A stretch of 64,000 bases of DNA, taken from UBA3775 sp964584255. Its GTDB lineage: Bacteria > Bacillota > Clostridia > Lachnospirales > Lachnospiraceae. Positions 44,494 through 53,809 of the stretch are shown in pieces. The position numbers were made by a program, and so were the translations under genes. The stretch covers positions 62,001 through 126,000 of the forward strand of contig CAZOZM010000002.1 of NCBI GenBank assembly GCA_964584255.1, given 5' to 3'. How positions within the stretch are numbered: the stretch's first letter is position 1; the number at the start of each line of letters is the position of its first letter. Under the pieces are notes generated by a model, which did no database searches, was not told the DNA's origin, and saw only the letters and a list, made by a program, of their open reading frames with translations.

Positions 44494-45573
44494 CTATCTT
44501 TCGGTACAGCTTATACAAGGGTCAATTGAGAGAATGTAGAGCGGTACATCCGCAAGCTGTGCACCCTTTAATATTTCAACCATCGGTACAATGTTTGCAA
44601 AGGTAGGTGTTCTTAATCTCACTCTGTCAAGGAACTTCGTTCCGTTGCCCTTTACATAATAAACACCTTCGCCTCTTGGCTGTTCAAGTCTGATAAAGGC
44701 TTCTCCTGACGGATTTCCTTTTACAACAACTCCCACCTCACTCTTTGGCATTCTGTCTATACACTGTTTAATAAGGCTTATTGCCACAAAGATTTCATCT
44801 ATACGAACCTTGGTTCTTGCATAGCAGTCACCGTCTGTTTCAACACACATATTGAACTCAAGATCCTTATATGCGTCATATCCGGTTTCCCTTAAATCCA
44901 TATGAACTCCCGAGCCTCTCATGAAAGGTCCGAGTGCTCCCATTTCAAGTGCCATGTCCTTTGAAAGAATTCCGACACCTCTCAGACGTCTGTTAACTGT
45001 AACGTCTTTAAGAAATGTATCTGCAACTACCCTTATTTCCTTTTCCATGTCTGCGAATCTTTTTCTGAATGCAAGGAGCATGTCATCCGGTACATCCTTT
45101 AAAAGACCGCCAACCTTGTTGACAGAGAAAATACATCTGCCGCCGGTGGATTCCTCAAACATGTCAAGTACCTTTTCTCTTATTCTCCAACACTGATAGA
45201 AAAGCGACTCAAAACCGAAAGCATCCGCATAAAGACCGAGCCAGAGCAGATGTGAATGCACTCTTGACATCTCAGCCCACATGGTACGAAGATACTTTGC
45301 CCTGTCCGGAATCTGAACGTTCATTGTTTTTTCAACCGCTTCGCAGTATCCCATTCCATGCATAAAACTACAGATACCGCAGGTACGCTCCACTATATAT
45401 ACAAGCTCATTATAGTCTTTTTTACTTACAAGGGATTCTAATCCTCTGTGAACAAAACCTATTGAAGGAACAGCTTCAACAACCTTTTCATCCTCCAGCA
45501 CGAGGTCAAGATGAACAGGTTCCGGAAGAACCGGGTGCTGTGGTCCGAAAGGAACTACGCTTTTTTTACTCAT
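44494..45573 (-). CDS. echE: Ech [NiFe]-hydrogenase large subunit
   Basis: 359 residues. The active-site cysteine pairs are both present: ERTCGICSFMHG (C65, C68) and DPCISCTER at the very end (C353, C356). As in EchE and CooH of the group 4 hydrogenases there is no C-terminal extension, so no maturation protease is needed. These cysteines also separate it from complex I NuoD, which lacks them. It is the Ni-Fe catalytic core that makes H2 from reduced ferredoxin. Confidence 0.95.
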   Translation of the reverse strand: MSKKSVVPFGPQHPVLPEPVHLDLVLEDEKVVEAVPSIGFVHRGLESLVSKKDYNELVYIVERTCGICSFMHGMGYCEAVEKTMNVQIPDRAKYLRTMWAEMSRVHSHLLWLGLYADAFGFESLFYQCWRIREKVLDMFEESTGGRCIFSVNKVGGLLKDVPDDMLLAFRKRFADMEKEIRVVADTFLKDVTVNRRLRGVGILSKDMALEMGALGPFMRGSGVHMDLRETGYDAYKDLEFNMCVETDGDCYARTKVRIDEIFVAISLIKQCIDRMPKSEVGVVVKGNPSGEAFIRLEQPRGEGVYYVKGNGTKFLDRVRLRTPTFANIVPMVEILKGAQLADVPLYILSIDPCISCTER

Positions 45574-45588
45574 TAATTCTTCCTCCGT

Positions 45589-45957
45589 CTATTTCTCAAA
45601 ATCAGATACATATGGAGTATCTGCAGCAATCTTATAAAGTTTATGTCTGAAACCGTCTTCCGGAACATTTATCTTTACTCCGAATAACTCAATGGCCTCA
45701 TTCTCATAAGGTGTCGCATAAGGATAAACTTCACCGACACTTGGCACAACTGTTTTCTTATCAGCCGTAACCTTAAAATATTCAACATTGTAATTTCCAC
45801 TGTCAAAGCAGTATGTCAGCTCATACAAATCATCGGCATATGTGGCAAACATCTGGAGAAGCCGTCTTCCCTCTCTCCTTTTTTCTTTAACCTTTTCAAT
45901 AAGTTCCTCAGGTTTTACGGCTATGAACGTTTCTGTTGGTTCGTAATACTTAGGCAT
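45589..45957 (-). CDS. echD: Ech hydrogenase subunit D (NuoC-like)
   Basis: 122 residues, a shortened version of the complex I 30-kDa subunit fold (EELIEKVKEKRREGRRLLQM, YELTYCFDSGNYNVEYFKV, PYATPYENEAIELFGVKI). The ENEAIELFGV segment corresponds to the conserved end of NuoC. It overlaps the echC stop by 8 nt. Structural subunit linking the large subunit to the complex. Confidence 0.88.
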   Translation of the reverse strand: MPKYYEPTETFIAVKPEELIEKVKEKRREGRRLLQMFATYADDLYELTYCFDSGNYNVEYFKVTADKKTVVPSVGEVYPYATPYENEAIELFGVKINVPEDGFRHKLYKIAADTPYVSDFEK

Positions 45958-46408
45958 TTTCTACCTCCTTCTCCGTCTGCTCTCCGCTTTCAAGCATACA
46001 TTTTTCTTTGAGTTTTTCCTTTGCCTTCAAAATTCCGTCGATTATCGACTGTGGTCTTGCAGCGCATCCCGGAACATATACATCAACCGGTATTATGTTG
46101 TCAACTCCGCCGATTATATTGTAGCATTCCTTAAAAACTCCGCCGGTGCAGGCACATGCTCCGATTGCCACTACAACCTTTGGAGACGGCATCTGCTCAT
46201 AAATCTGTTTTATTACCATTTGATTAAGAGTGTTCACGCCACCCGTAACCAGAAAAATATCTGCATGCATCGGGTCTCCGGTATTTATTACTCCAAAACG
46301 CTCTATATCATATACCGGTGTGAGTGACGCAAGCACTTCCATGTCACAACCGTTGCAGCTTGAACCGTCATAATGTATAACCCAAGGGGATTTTGATATA
46401 TCCTTCAT
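45950..46408 (-). CDS. echC: Ech hydrogenase small subunit (NuoB-like)
   Basis: 152 residues with the four ligands of the proximal [4Fe-4S] cluster: C18 and C21 (SSCNGCDME), C85 (GACACTGG) and C115 (VPGCAARP). It passes electrons from the ferredoxin subunit to the Ni-Fe site of EchE. AGGAGG 6 nt before the ATG. Confidence 0.94.
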   Translation of the reverse strand: MKDISKSPWVIHYDGSSCNGCDMEVLASLTPVYDIERFGVINTGDPMHADIFLVTGGVNTLNQMVIKQIYEQMPSPKVVVAIGACACTGGVFKECYNIIGGVDNIIPVDVYVPGCAARPQSIIDGILKAKEKLKEKCMLESGEQTEKEVENA

Positions 46409-46453
46409 TATTACCTCCTGTCCGCAGGCGGATTATCCGCCGTATGTCTTTTT

Positions 46454-47320
46454 CTATTTAAAGATTTCAAGGAGAATTATGTTAACTCCTCCGAATAATA
46501 TTGTAACCGTCCAGGATGCGATAAGCATCTGTTTCCATTTAAGTCTTGCACTGGTATTGTCAATGAGCACTTCAAGAAATACCGTTGCGGCACAACAGAG
46601 AATTGCGGCAGGAATACTTAACGGATTTGAGTTTACAAAGAAAAGTCCGACAACCGCAAGCAGAAATACTTCCTCATACCATTCTGCAAGTTCAACCATT
46701 CCAAGGTTAGGACCTGACATCTCGGTTGTAATTCCCTTAACTATCTCCTGATGGGCATGGTGGGAAGTACTTATGTCAAACGGTGATTTTCTGAGTTTTA
46801 TCGTAAGGATAAACATAAAGCCGATAAAACATCCCGGCAGCTTAACTATTGCCGATACATCGGAATTGATGATTGAAGATACATCAAAACTTCCTGTTGC
46901 AAGATAAAAACCTACTGCCGTCAGAAGAACCATTGGTTCATATGACATCATCTGAATCATTTCACGATTTGCACCCATTGTACTGTATGGTGAATGTGTG
47001 CAGCTTCCTGCTGCCACAAAAAACATTGCTGCCGTTGTGAGCGTGAAAAATACAAGAAGCAGATCCCATCCTGCAAAGAACAGGGCTCCCGTGAAAACCA
47101 CAAAGAAAAGATAGCTTCCGATTATGAAGGTCTGTCCCTTGTTTACAACAACCGATTCTTTTGAAAAAAGTTTTCTGACATCATAAAAGGACTGGAAAAT
47201 CGATGGTCCCTTTCTTCCCTGCATACGGGCCGACAGCTTTCTTTCAATGCCTGCCAAAAGACCGCCTGCAAACGGAGCCAGAAGTATGTATGCAATTGCA
47301 AAAATTATTCTGTAAATCAT
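46454..47320 (-). CDS. echB: Ech hydrogenase membrane subunit B (NuoH-like)
   Basis: About 288 residues with roughly eight membrane helices. GIERKLSARMQGRKGPSIFQ (residues 24-43) and the KLRKSPFDIS...HQEIVKGITTEMSG region are the conserved cytoplasmic loops of NuoH/EchB that contact the hydrogenase module. The ATG at 47320 is 8 nt from GGAGG; that at 47326 is only 2 nt away. Confidence 0.92.
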   Translation of the reverse strand: MIYRIIFAIAYILLAPFAGGLLAGIERKLSARMQGRKGPSIFQSFYDVRKLFSKESVVVNKGQTFIIGSYLFFVVFTGALFFAGWDLLLVFFTLTTAAMFFVAAGSCTHSPYSTMGANREMIQMMSYEPMVLLTAVGFYLATGSFDVSSIINSDVSAIVKLPGCFIGFMFILTIKLRKSPFDISTSHHAHQEIVKGITTEMSGPNLGMVELAEWYEEVFLLAVVGLFFVNSNPLSIPAAILCCAATVFLEVLIDNTSARLKWKQMLIASWTVTILFGGVNIILLEIFK

Positions 47321-47333
47321 TTGCATTTCCTCC

Positions 47334-49247
47334 CTATAAAACTGCCGGCAATATTACCGCAACAAAAGCGGCAATGACAATAATCGTTCCGATAATACAT
47401 GATGGTTTAAGAAGTTTTGCTTCTCCAAACATGTCTTCCATGTACCAGTTTGAGATTTCCATGTGTCTTTCATCTCCGTAAGAACTGTGGAAGGCATGTC
47501 CGTTCTGTCTGTTTACACCGGAAACGTAAGATTTTACTACTTTTGCTTTTTTATCTTTTGAAATAAAGTAGAAGGCAACCGGAACCACGAATATGCATAA
47601 TACAAGTATCACCATAAGTATGAGGTTTCCTGCCGATAAGAATTCCTGCGGATGTCCGCTTACATTTTCTACGAAAGGAGTTACGTAATACTCTGATACA
47701 AGCGAGAATGTAAGACAGAGAGCGATGACCGCAAATGCATGTACAAACATTGAAAAATACTGATCCTTTTCCGTAACATCCCTGCATGGTTCGCAGTCCG
47801 GACTTGCGGAAACCAGTTTGCATAACCACTTTGTCCAATAGAGTAAAGTGGTAGAGCTTCCGAATGCTATGACAATTACCAGAAATACGTTTGTAAGTCC
47901 GGCATCAACGAATGCTTTGAGCGCCGCCCACTTGAATACAAGCATTCCGAACGGAGCAAGATACATTCCGATAATTCCCAGTATCATTATAAAAGCAAGC
48001 TTTCTGAGACGCACGATTAAGCCTGACATGCTCTCGATGTCTCTGCTGTGTGATGAATTTTCAATTGCTCCGATACACTGGAAGAGCATGGATTTGGTAA
48101 CAGCGTGGAATATCATAAGGAATATTCCTGCCCATACTGCTCCCGGAGTTCCTACTCCCGCACAGGTTACTATAAGTCCGAGGTTTGATACCGTTGAATA
48201 TGCAAGAACCTTTTTTCCGTCACTCTGAGATATTGCAAGCATTGATGCCATAAGGAATGTGAATGCTCCGATAACGGAAATCATAAGACCCGAAACATGT
48301 CCTTCAAATGCAGGCGACAGTCTTAAGAGTAGATAGCATCCCGCCTTAACCATCGTTGCACTGTGAAGAAGTGCCGAACTTGGTGTCGGTGCAACCATTG
48401 CTCCGAGAAGCCACGTTGTAAATGGAAACTGTGCTGATTTTGCAAGTGCGGCAAATGCAAGGCACATAACAGGTATTACAGCCAACTTTTCCGTTGATAC
48501 CGCAACCTCTGAGAGACTGAGTGTTTCAAGCTTCAATGATGCTGTGAGGATTGCAATTGAAAATCCGAATCCTCCGAGAAGGTTCATCCACAATGCCCTG
48601 AAGGAGTTATTGACAGCCTCCTCCGTTCTCGTATATCCGATAAGAAGGAAGGAACAGATTGAAGTAATTTCCCAGAAAAAGAACATCCAGATAAGATTGT
48701 CCGAAAGGACAAGTCCGAACATTGCTCCAAGAAAGACAAAAAGCAGTGCTGTGAAATATGCTGTCCTGTTTTCAACTTCCTTGTGGTGAACATGATATCC
48801 TTTCATGTAGCCGACCGCGTATATTACGATAAGTCCGCCGACTATTCCTATAATCATGCACATAAGAACCGAAAGACGGTCAATATGTATGTGTGCCGCA
48901 GCTTCATGCTTCGGACCGGCAATCTCAACCCACATTGTAATTCCCGTAGGAATTATCGAGAGAAGCATTATCCAATACTTTTTGTATTTTATGGTCAGTA
49001 TGATGACAAGAAGCATCAATACGATTTCTCCCGCAAGCATCACCATGTCTGCCGCGTGAGTGTCCGTATACTTGTAAATTCCGGCTTCTCCGCCGGTAAA
49101 ATAACTGATTACGAAATAAGCCAGGATACATTCAATGACAGCCACAAATACATAACATGCAAGCTGTCCGGCTCTGTTGTTTTTAAGCAGGTATACTGCT
49201 ATCGCCGCCAAAAACGGGAAGCAGATAAGGATAGGAATTATGTTCAT
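47334..49247 (-). CDS. echA: Ech hydrogenase ion-pumping subunit A (NuoL-like)
   Basis: 637 residues with about 16 membrane helices. It is a homologue of the NuoL/MrpA antiporter-like subunits: MFFFWEITSICSFLLIGYTR contains the conserved Glu of helix 5, KSAQFPFTTWLLGAMVAPTP carries the Lys, and LHSATMVKAGCYLLLRL and HAVTKSMLFQCIGAIE follow. It drives proton or sodium transport coupled to H2 production. GGAGG before the ATG. Confidence 0.94.
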   Translation of the reverse strand: MNIIPILICFPFLAAIAVYLLKNNRAGQLACYVFVAVIECILAYFVISYFTGGEAGIYKYTDTHAADMVMLAGEIVLMLLVIILTIKYKKYWIMLLSIIPTGITMWVEIAGPKHEAAAHIHIDRLSVLMCMIIGIVGGLIVIYAVGYMKGYHVHHKEVENRTAYFTALLFVFLGAMFGLVLSDNLIWMFFFWEITSICSFLLIGYTRTEEAVNNSFRALWMNLLGGFGFSIAILTASLKLETLSLSEVAVSTEKLAVIPVMCLAFAALAKSAQFPFTTWLLGAMVAPTPSSALLHSATMVKAGCYLLLRLSPAFEGHVSGLMISVIGAFTFLMASMLAISQSDGKKVLAYSTVSNLGLIVTCAGVGTPGAVWAGIFLMIFHAVTKSMLFQCIGAIENSSHSRDIESMSGLIVRLRKLAFIMILGIIGMYLAPFGMLVFKWAALKAFVDAGLTNVFLVIVIAFGSSTTLLYWTKWLCKLVSASPDCEPCRDVTEKDQYFSMFVHAFAVIALCLTFSLVSEYYVTPFVENVSGHPQEFLSAGNLILMVILVLCIFVVPVAFYFISKDKKAKVVKSYVSGVNRQNGHAFHSSYGDERHMEISNWYMEDMFGEAKLLKPSCIIGTIIVIAAFVAVILPAVL

Positions 49248-49273
49248 TTGAATCCTCCGTTTTCATCTGTATT

Positions 49274-50227
49274 CTAGAGCAGGCCGTTAGACCTTAATAT
49301 ATAAACCCATACCGTAAGAGTGATGGAAGACAACAGGGTAGTCGTCATAACGATTGCTGACGTGAGAATATGATCGTTGTCCATATTTTTCGCCATTATG
49401 TAACACGCAACCGTTGTTGGTGAACCTGACATTGTAAGCACGGCTATAAGCTGTGGTCCGTTAAATCCCATGGCAATCGCCGCAGGAACAAAAATACATG
49501 GAAGTATTACCAGCTTTATAAGTGTTGCCGCAAGTGCAGGTTTTATTTTGGTCAGTGCCTTTTTCCAGTCAAAGGTGGCACCGATTACAAGAAGCGCCAT
49601 CGGCGTTCCCGTAGAACCGAGGCTTTTTATTACCTTGAGCGGAATTACGGGTATTTTTATCTTCAGGAGGGCTATTATCATCCCGATTAAGATTGACAGA
49701 ATCAGCGGATTTGTAATTATGCCCTTTAAAACATTTATAATTTTCTTTCTTACCGGTTCGGTTCTGTTACGATTCTTTGCACCGAGCGTAAGAAAGAGAA
49801 CAGAAAATATATTGTATAACGGAACACTTGCCATTATCATCATTGCAGTCATTCCGGAATCCCCGAATATGTTTTCCGCAAAAGCTACTCCCAGAACAGC
49901 CGCTGACCCTCTTGCCGATGACATTGCAAACGCACCTATCATGTCCCTGTTTTTCATGAAAATCAGACACAGTATCCAGATTCCCATAAACATGGCAATG
50001 GTACCGAGCATACAGAAGATGAAAAAGCGGATTGAAAATGATGAATCAATATCCGTTTCCGCAACGTCAAGCATCAGCATACACGGCAGTCCTACTTTAA
50101 AAACAAACCTGTCCGCCACCCCGGTAAACTCTTCAGTAAACATACCTGCCTTCATAAACAGGTATCCTGCCACAATAACCAGAAATACCGGAAGTGTTGC
50201 TTCCAGACTGAATATAAAATTATCCAT
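49274..50227 (-). CDS. AEC-family auxin-efflux-like transporter
   Basis: About 317 residues with ten membrane helices and an empty N-terminal signal (FSLEATLPVFLVIVAGYLFM). MSSARGSAAVLGVAFAENIFG and MSGSPTTVACYIMAKNMDND are typical of the AEC (YfdV/MleP-like) family, which moves malate and other organic acids. Only 26 nt before echA, so it is probably the first gene of the hydrogenase operon. The ATG at 50227 is used here; a TTG two codons earlier is possible. A substrate linked to fermentation is an inference. Confidence 0.85.
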   Translation of the reverse strand: MDNFIFSLEATLPVFLVIVAGYLFMKAGMFTEEFTGVADRFVFKVGLPCMLMLDVAETDIDSSFSIRFFIFCMLGTIAMFMGIWILCLIFMKNRDMIGAFAMSSARGSAAVLGVAFAENIFGDSGMTAMMIMASVPLYNIFSVLFLTLGAKNRNRTEPVRKKIINVLKGIITNPLILSILIGMIIALLKIKIPVIPLKVIKSLGSTGTPMALLVIGATFDWKKALTKIKPALAATLIKLVILPCIFVPAAIAMGFNGPQLIAVLTMSGSPTTVACYIMAKNMDNDHILTSAIVMTTTLLSSITLTVWVYILRSNGLL

Positions 50228-50279
50228 ATACAATATCTGTCCTTGAAAAAATATTTGAATTTATGATACATTCATGCTA

Positions 50280-50337
50280 TCCTACTGATTATAATACACA
50301 AACGCAAAAAAATCATTAATAAAATAGATCAGTAGGA
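50280..50337. promoter_or_regulatory. 10-bp inverted repeat around a -10 box between the Ech operon and the DtxR-type gene
   Basis: TCCTACTGAT (50280-50289) and ATCAGTAGGA (50328-50337) are perfect inverted copies, 38 nt apart. TATAAT lies right next to the left arm on the plus strand (50290-50295), and its near-palindromic context also gives a minus-strand TATAAT (50293-50288). A candidate operator for the adjacent regulator or for the AEC-ech-hyp operon. Confidence 0.5.
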
Positions 50338-50374
50338 AATTTAATTCAAATTTACTGCTGTCACGGAGGTCAAA

Positions 50375-50746
50375 ATGAACATACGCAGCTCCGCTGAGGA
50401 CTACCTGGAAACAATTCTGATGATACAGAAAAGAAAAAACCGTGTCCGTTCAATCGACATTGCTACGGAACTTGACTTTGCCAAGCCAAGTGTCAGTGTT
50501 GCAATGAAGAATCTCGAACAGGGCGGTTACATCACAAGAGACGTTGACGGTTATATCAGTCTTACCGATTCCGGATATGAAATTGCAAACAAAATTTATG
50601 AGCGACATCTCATAATTTCTGAATTCCTCAAATCGCTCGGTGTCGACGAACAAACCGCTCTTGAAGATGCATGTAAGATGGAGCACTGCTTCAGTGAACA
50701 GAGCTTCTCTGCTCTTAAAAAATTTATTCAAGACGGAAACCATTAG
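50375..50746 (+). CDS. DtxR/MntR-family metal-dependent regulator
   Basis: 123 residues: winged-helix domain (SSAEDYLETILMIQKRKNRV, recognition helix FAKPSVSVAMKNLEQGGYIT at 31-50) and a dimerisation domain with metal-ligand-type residues (RHLIISEFLKSLGVDEQTAL, CKMEHCFS). No SH3-like third domain, as in MntR/IdeR short forms. It senses Mn2+ or Fe2+. Divergent from the Ni-Fe hydrogenase operon, so metal control of that operon is possible. Its end overlaps the convergent thioesterase gene by 23 nt. Confidence 0.9.
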   Translation: MNIRSSAEDYLETILMIQKRKNRVRSIDIATELDFAKPSVSVAMKNLEQGGYITRDVDGYISLTDSGYEIANKIYERHLIISEFLKSLGVDEQTALEDACKMEHCFSEQSFSALKKFIQDGNH

Positions 50747-51125
50747 CCGTCAGATAGGCTATCTGTTTTCCCTTGCTGTCAAGAACCTCTACTTCATAGA
50801 GGCTTGTTCTTCTGCCATTTTTTATACATCTTGCTTCAGCAGTTATATAATCATCCTGTGTATTCCCGACGAAATTTACATTGAGTCCGGATGCCACTGA
50901 TTTTTCTCCATTCTGATTTGAAGCAATGGCAAAAGCAAAATCTGCCGCGGTGAATATTGCACCGCCCATAATTCCACCCCAGGCATTCCGATGTTCCGGG
51001 GTGATTTTGAGTCCGACCTTTCCATAATGATCGTCTGCATCCAGAATCTCACAGCCTATACCGACTGCAAACCTGTTTCCTTTAAAGAATTCCTTTAAGC
51101 GCTCCATTTCTTCCGCTGCCAACAT
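50724..51125 (-). CDS. PaaI-type hotdog-fold thioesterase
   Basis: 133 residues. HRNAWGGIMGGAIFTAADFA carries the conserved hotdog helix motif (N-x-x-G-G plus Asp at about residue 62), followed by beta strands SGLNVNFVGNTQDDY and SLYEVEVLDSKGKQIAYLT. Hydrolyses acyl-CoA thioesters, probably aryl- or short-chain acyl-CoA. Its last 23 bases lie antisense to the end of the DtxR-type gene. Confidence 0.88.
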   Translation of the reverse strand: MLAAEEMERLKEFFKGNRFAVGIGCEILDADDHYGKVGLKITPEHRNAWGGIMGGAIFTAADFAFAIASNQNGEKSVASGLNVNFVGNTQDDYITAEARCIKNGRRTSLYEVEVLDSKGKQIAYLTANGFRLE

Positions 51126-51171
51126 AAAACCTCCTTATAGGGCACTGAAAACATATAATCCGTGCCGGCTT

Positions 51172-52038
51172 TTATGATATTTTTACCTCATCCCTGTTAT
51201 TGACAACCCATTTATAAACTGCCACTCCAATGATTATCACATATCCAACATAACTGTAAACATCCGCAAGCTGATCAAGGAAAATAAATCCCAGCACTGC
51301 TGCAAATATCACCTGTGAATAATCGAATACGGAGATTTCCTTTGCCGGTGCCTTCTGGTAGGCAGCCGTTATACTGTACTGCCCGCCCGTAGCTGAAACT
51401 CCCGCAAGCATGAGCATTACAAACTGATAAATACTTATCGGTTCATATCCGACTATGATAAACGGAATTGTAACCAGAGTGGAAAAGCACGAGAAGAAAA
51501 AGACTATCATACTGCCCTTTTCCCCTCTTGCACCAAGCTTTCTGACAAATGTATAGGCAAGCCCCGCCATCATTCCGCCTATAAAACCTATTAATGCCGG
51601 AAAGCAGGCTATGTCGAATGACGGTTTCACCACAAACAGAGCCCCGATAAATGCAACTGCTATTATTATCCAATCCCTCACCTTAGGCTTTTCCTTCAAA
51701 ATCCATATTGAGAAAACCATGGAAAAGAAAGGCGAAAGTTTATTTAACATTGATGCATCCGAAATATTAAGTTTGTCTATTGCATAAAAATTACAGAAGA
51801 TACCTATCGTTCCTCCGATTGCCCGAAACAGCAGATATTTAAGATTGCCCTCACCGATTTTAAAGTCGCCGTCTCCGAACTTTATTGCACAGAACGAAAC
51901 CGCAATCGCAACCAGATTTCTAAAAAACGACTTTTCATAGAAAGGCAGGTCTCCGGCAAGCCTCACAAAGAGATTCATCAGCGCAAAGAAAAAAGCCGCT
52001 GATATTATGCAGAGAATGCCCTGTTTTTTATTGTTCAT
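51172..52038 (-). CDS. EamA/DMT-family transporter
   Basis: 288 residues with ten membrane helices in two repeats, opening with LCIISAAFFFALMNLFVRLA and continuing SDASMLNKLSPFFSMVFSIW. Drug/metabolite transporter; substrate not evident. It overlaps the methyltransferase gene upstream by 11 nt, so an amino-acid or methionine-related metabolite could be exported. Confidence 0.9.
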   Translation of the reverse strand: MNNKKQGILCIISAAFFFALMNLFVRLAGDLPFYEKSFFRNLVAIAVSFCAIKFGDGDFKIGEGNLKYLLFRAIGGTIGIFCNFYAIDKLNISDASMLNKLSPFFSMVFSIWILKEKPKVRDWIIIAVAFIGALFVVKPSFDIACFPALIGFIGGMMAGLAYTFVRKLGARGEKGSMIVFFFSCFSTLVTIPFIIVGYEPISIYQFVMLMLAGVSATGGQYSITAAYQKAPAKEISVFDYSQVIFAAVLGFIFLDQLADVYSYVGYVIIIGVAVYKWVVNNRDEVKIS

Positions 52039-53809
52039 CCTGTTCTACCTGATTTCTGATTTTTTCCAGAAGATATACTCTGTTAAAAGGGAATGAATAA
52101 TAGTAACCGTCCGCAAAATCCGCTGTCATCTTCATGGCTTCCGCTGCAATTTTTACGCCGATTTCCTCTCCTTCCTCCCTGGTGCAGTTTTCATGAAAAC
52201 GTTCTATTATTTCATCCGAAATATCAACTCCCGAAATCTCATTTTTCATAAAGACGGCATTTCTTCTGCTTATGAGCGGCATGATTCCACAAAGAATCCG
52301 CGCACCCGTTTTTTCTTTTATATATCTTATTCTGTCCGCATCTTCCTGTGAAAATACAGGCTGAGTCATGAAAAATTCAGCGCCCTTTTCAAGCTTTTTT
52401 CTTACTCTGCCCGTCTCCACTTCCAGGTTCTTTCTGTTTTGATTAATTGCTCCTCCGTAGGTAATCGGATTCTCCTTGAGCAGCTCATCATTCAAGTCTC
52501 CGACGATAGACATAAGTCCCGCCGAATCAAAGTTGAACACTCCTTTGACACGACCTCTTTCCGTAACCGGAACAGGATCTCCCGTAACAATAAGAAAATT
52601 GTAAATGTCATTTATATGGGCTCCCATAAACATGGCTCTCATTGCAATTGAGTTTTTATCGCGACAGGCAATATGCGGCATTACGCACATGCCCGTTCTG
52701 TCCGCAATTTTCTTTGCCATAAGGACCGCATCAACTCTTGTCCTTCCGGACGGAGAGTCCGGAAATGTAAGACAGTCAACTCCCAGTTTCTTCAATAACA
52801 TTGCCGAACTTATAATTGCCTCATCATCTGCATTTACCGGTGGAACAAGCTCTACGGCAATCAGTTTTCTGCCCGGCTTTGCATTACTGAAAAACGCATG
52901 ACTTTTAACGCTTGAGGGTCTTTTCTCCGGTTCCTTTTCTTTTTTTCCGACACTTCCGGCTTTGTCCGGATTTATGGCTGAAAGACACTTTATATGATTT
53001 GGTGTCGTTCCACAACAGCCTCCTATTATATTTATTCCGAATCCGGCAAGTTCGGATGCCTTTTCCGCAAAATATTCCGCATTATCCTCATAAAACACCC
53101 TGTTTCTTACAAGCTTAGGATATCCCGCATTCGGAAATGCCAATATCTTCTTGTCACCGGGAAGTTTTATTTTTTCAAGAAGTGAAATCATGTGCGCCGG
53201 TCCTATGTTACAGTTAAGACCCACTCCATCCGCTTCTTTCACACTCTGAGTTTCCTTTAAAAGAGCCGCCAGGCTTCTTCCTGACGAAGTAATTCCGTAC
53301 TGATTGACGGAAAAACTGACGGCAACAAAAATATCTGCATGTTTCTCTTTTATCAGCTTTACGGCTTCACTTATCTCATCAAAATCAGGAAATGTCTCGA
53401 AGAGAATCATATCTGCACCTGAATCAATAAGTGTTTCCGCAAACGATACATATTCTGCCGTGTTGTCTGCACCTCTCTCAAACGGTGCCGGACCTATATC
53501 TCCCGCAATTATTATGTCACGGTTACTTTCACCTGCCGCCTCAGCAGCAAGCAATACTCCTTTACGTCTGACCTCTTCAACAGACAGACTGCTGTCAAGA
53601 TTCTCCCTGTATGCGGCAAAAGTATTGGTTCTTAAGAGTCCTGCCCCTGCTTCAATATAGGCTTTATGTATGCCTTTTACCCTGTCAGGGCAGATTATGT
53701 TCGCATTTTCAGGCAACTCATCCGTATGATACTCAGATGCATACCAGGTTCCAAATGCTCCGTCCGCTATAATGCACGGACTTTTAAATATAATGTCAGT
53801 TTTGTTCAT
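52028..53809 (-). CDS. Fused homocysteine S-methyltransferase / methylenetetrahydrofolate reductase
   Basis: 593 residues. N-terminal 1-285 is a zinc homocysteine methyltransferase (DGAFGTW, C200 in GLNCNIGP, C265-C266 in GGCCGTTP). After a linker, about 310-593 is an MTHFR barrel (VELVPPVNADDEAIISSA, FPDSPSGRTRVDAVLMAKKI, FMTQPVFSQEDADRI, LCGIMPLISRRNA). It reduces methylene-THF and uses or supplies methyl groups for methionine. Known family in Firmicutes (YitJ-like). The start overlaps the proC stop (TAATG). Confidence 0.92.
   Translation of the reverse strand: MNKTDIIFKSPCIIADGAFGTWYASEYHTDELPENANIICPDRVKGIHKAYIEAGAGLLRTNTFAAYRENLDSSLSVEEVRRKGVLLAAEAAGESNRDIIIAGDIGPAPFERGADNTAEYVSFAETLIDSGADMILFETFPDFDEISEAVKLIKEKHADIFVAVSFSVNQYGITSSGRSLAALLKETQSVKEADGVGLNCNIGPAHMISLLEKIKLPGDKKILAFPNAGYPKLVRNRVFYEDNAEYFAEKASELAGFGINIIGGCCGTTPNHIKCLSAINPDKAGSVGKKEKEPEKRPSSVKSHAFFSNAKPGRKLIAVELVPPVNADDEAIISSAMLLKKLGVDCLTFPDSPSGRTRVDAVLMAKKIADRTGMCVMPHIACRDKNSIAMRAMFMGAHINDIYNFLIVTGDPVPVTERGRVKGVFNFDSAGLMSIVGDLNDELLKENPITYGGAINQNRKNLEVETGRVRKKLEKGAEFFMTQPVFSQEDADRIRYIKEKTGARILCGIMPLISRRNAVFMKNEISGVDISDEIIERFHENCTREEGEEIGVKIAAEAMKMTADFADGYYYSFPFNRVYLLEKIRNQVEQDEQ

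Noticed and set aside
44494..49247. Respiratory complex I (nuo) operon
   Set aside because: The large subunit keeps both CxxC pairs for nickel, and the hyp genes follow, so it is a hydrogenase.
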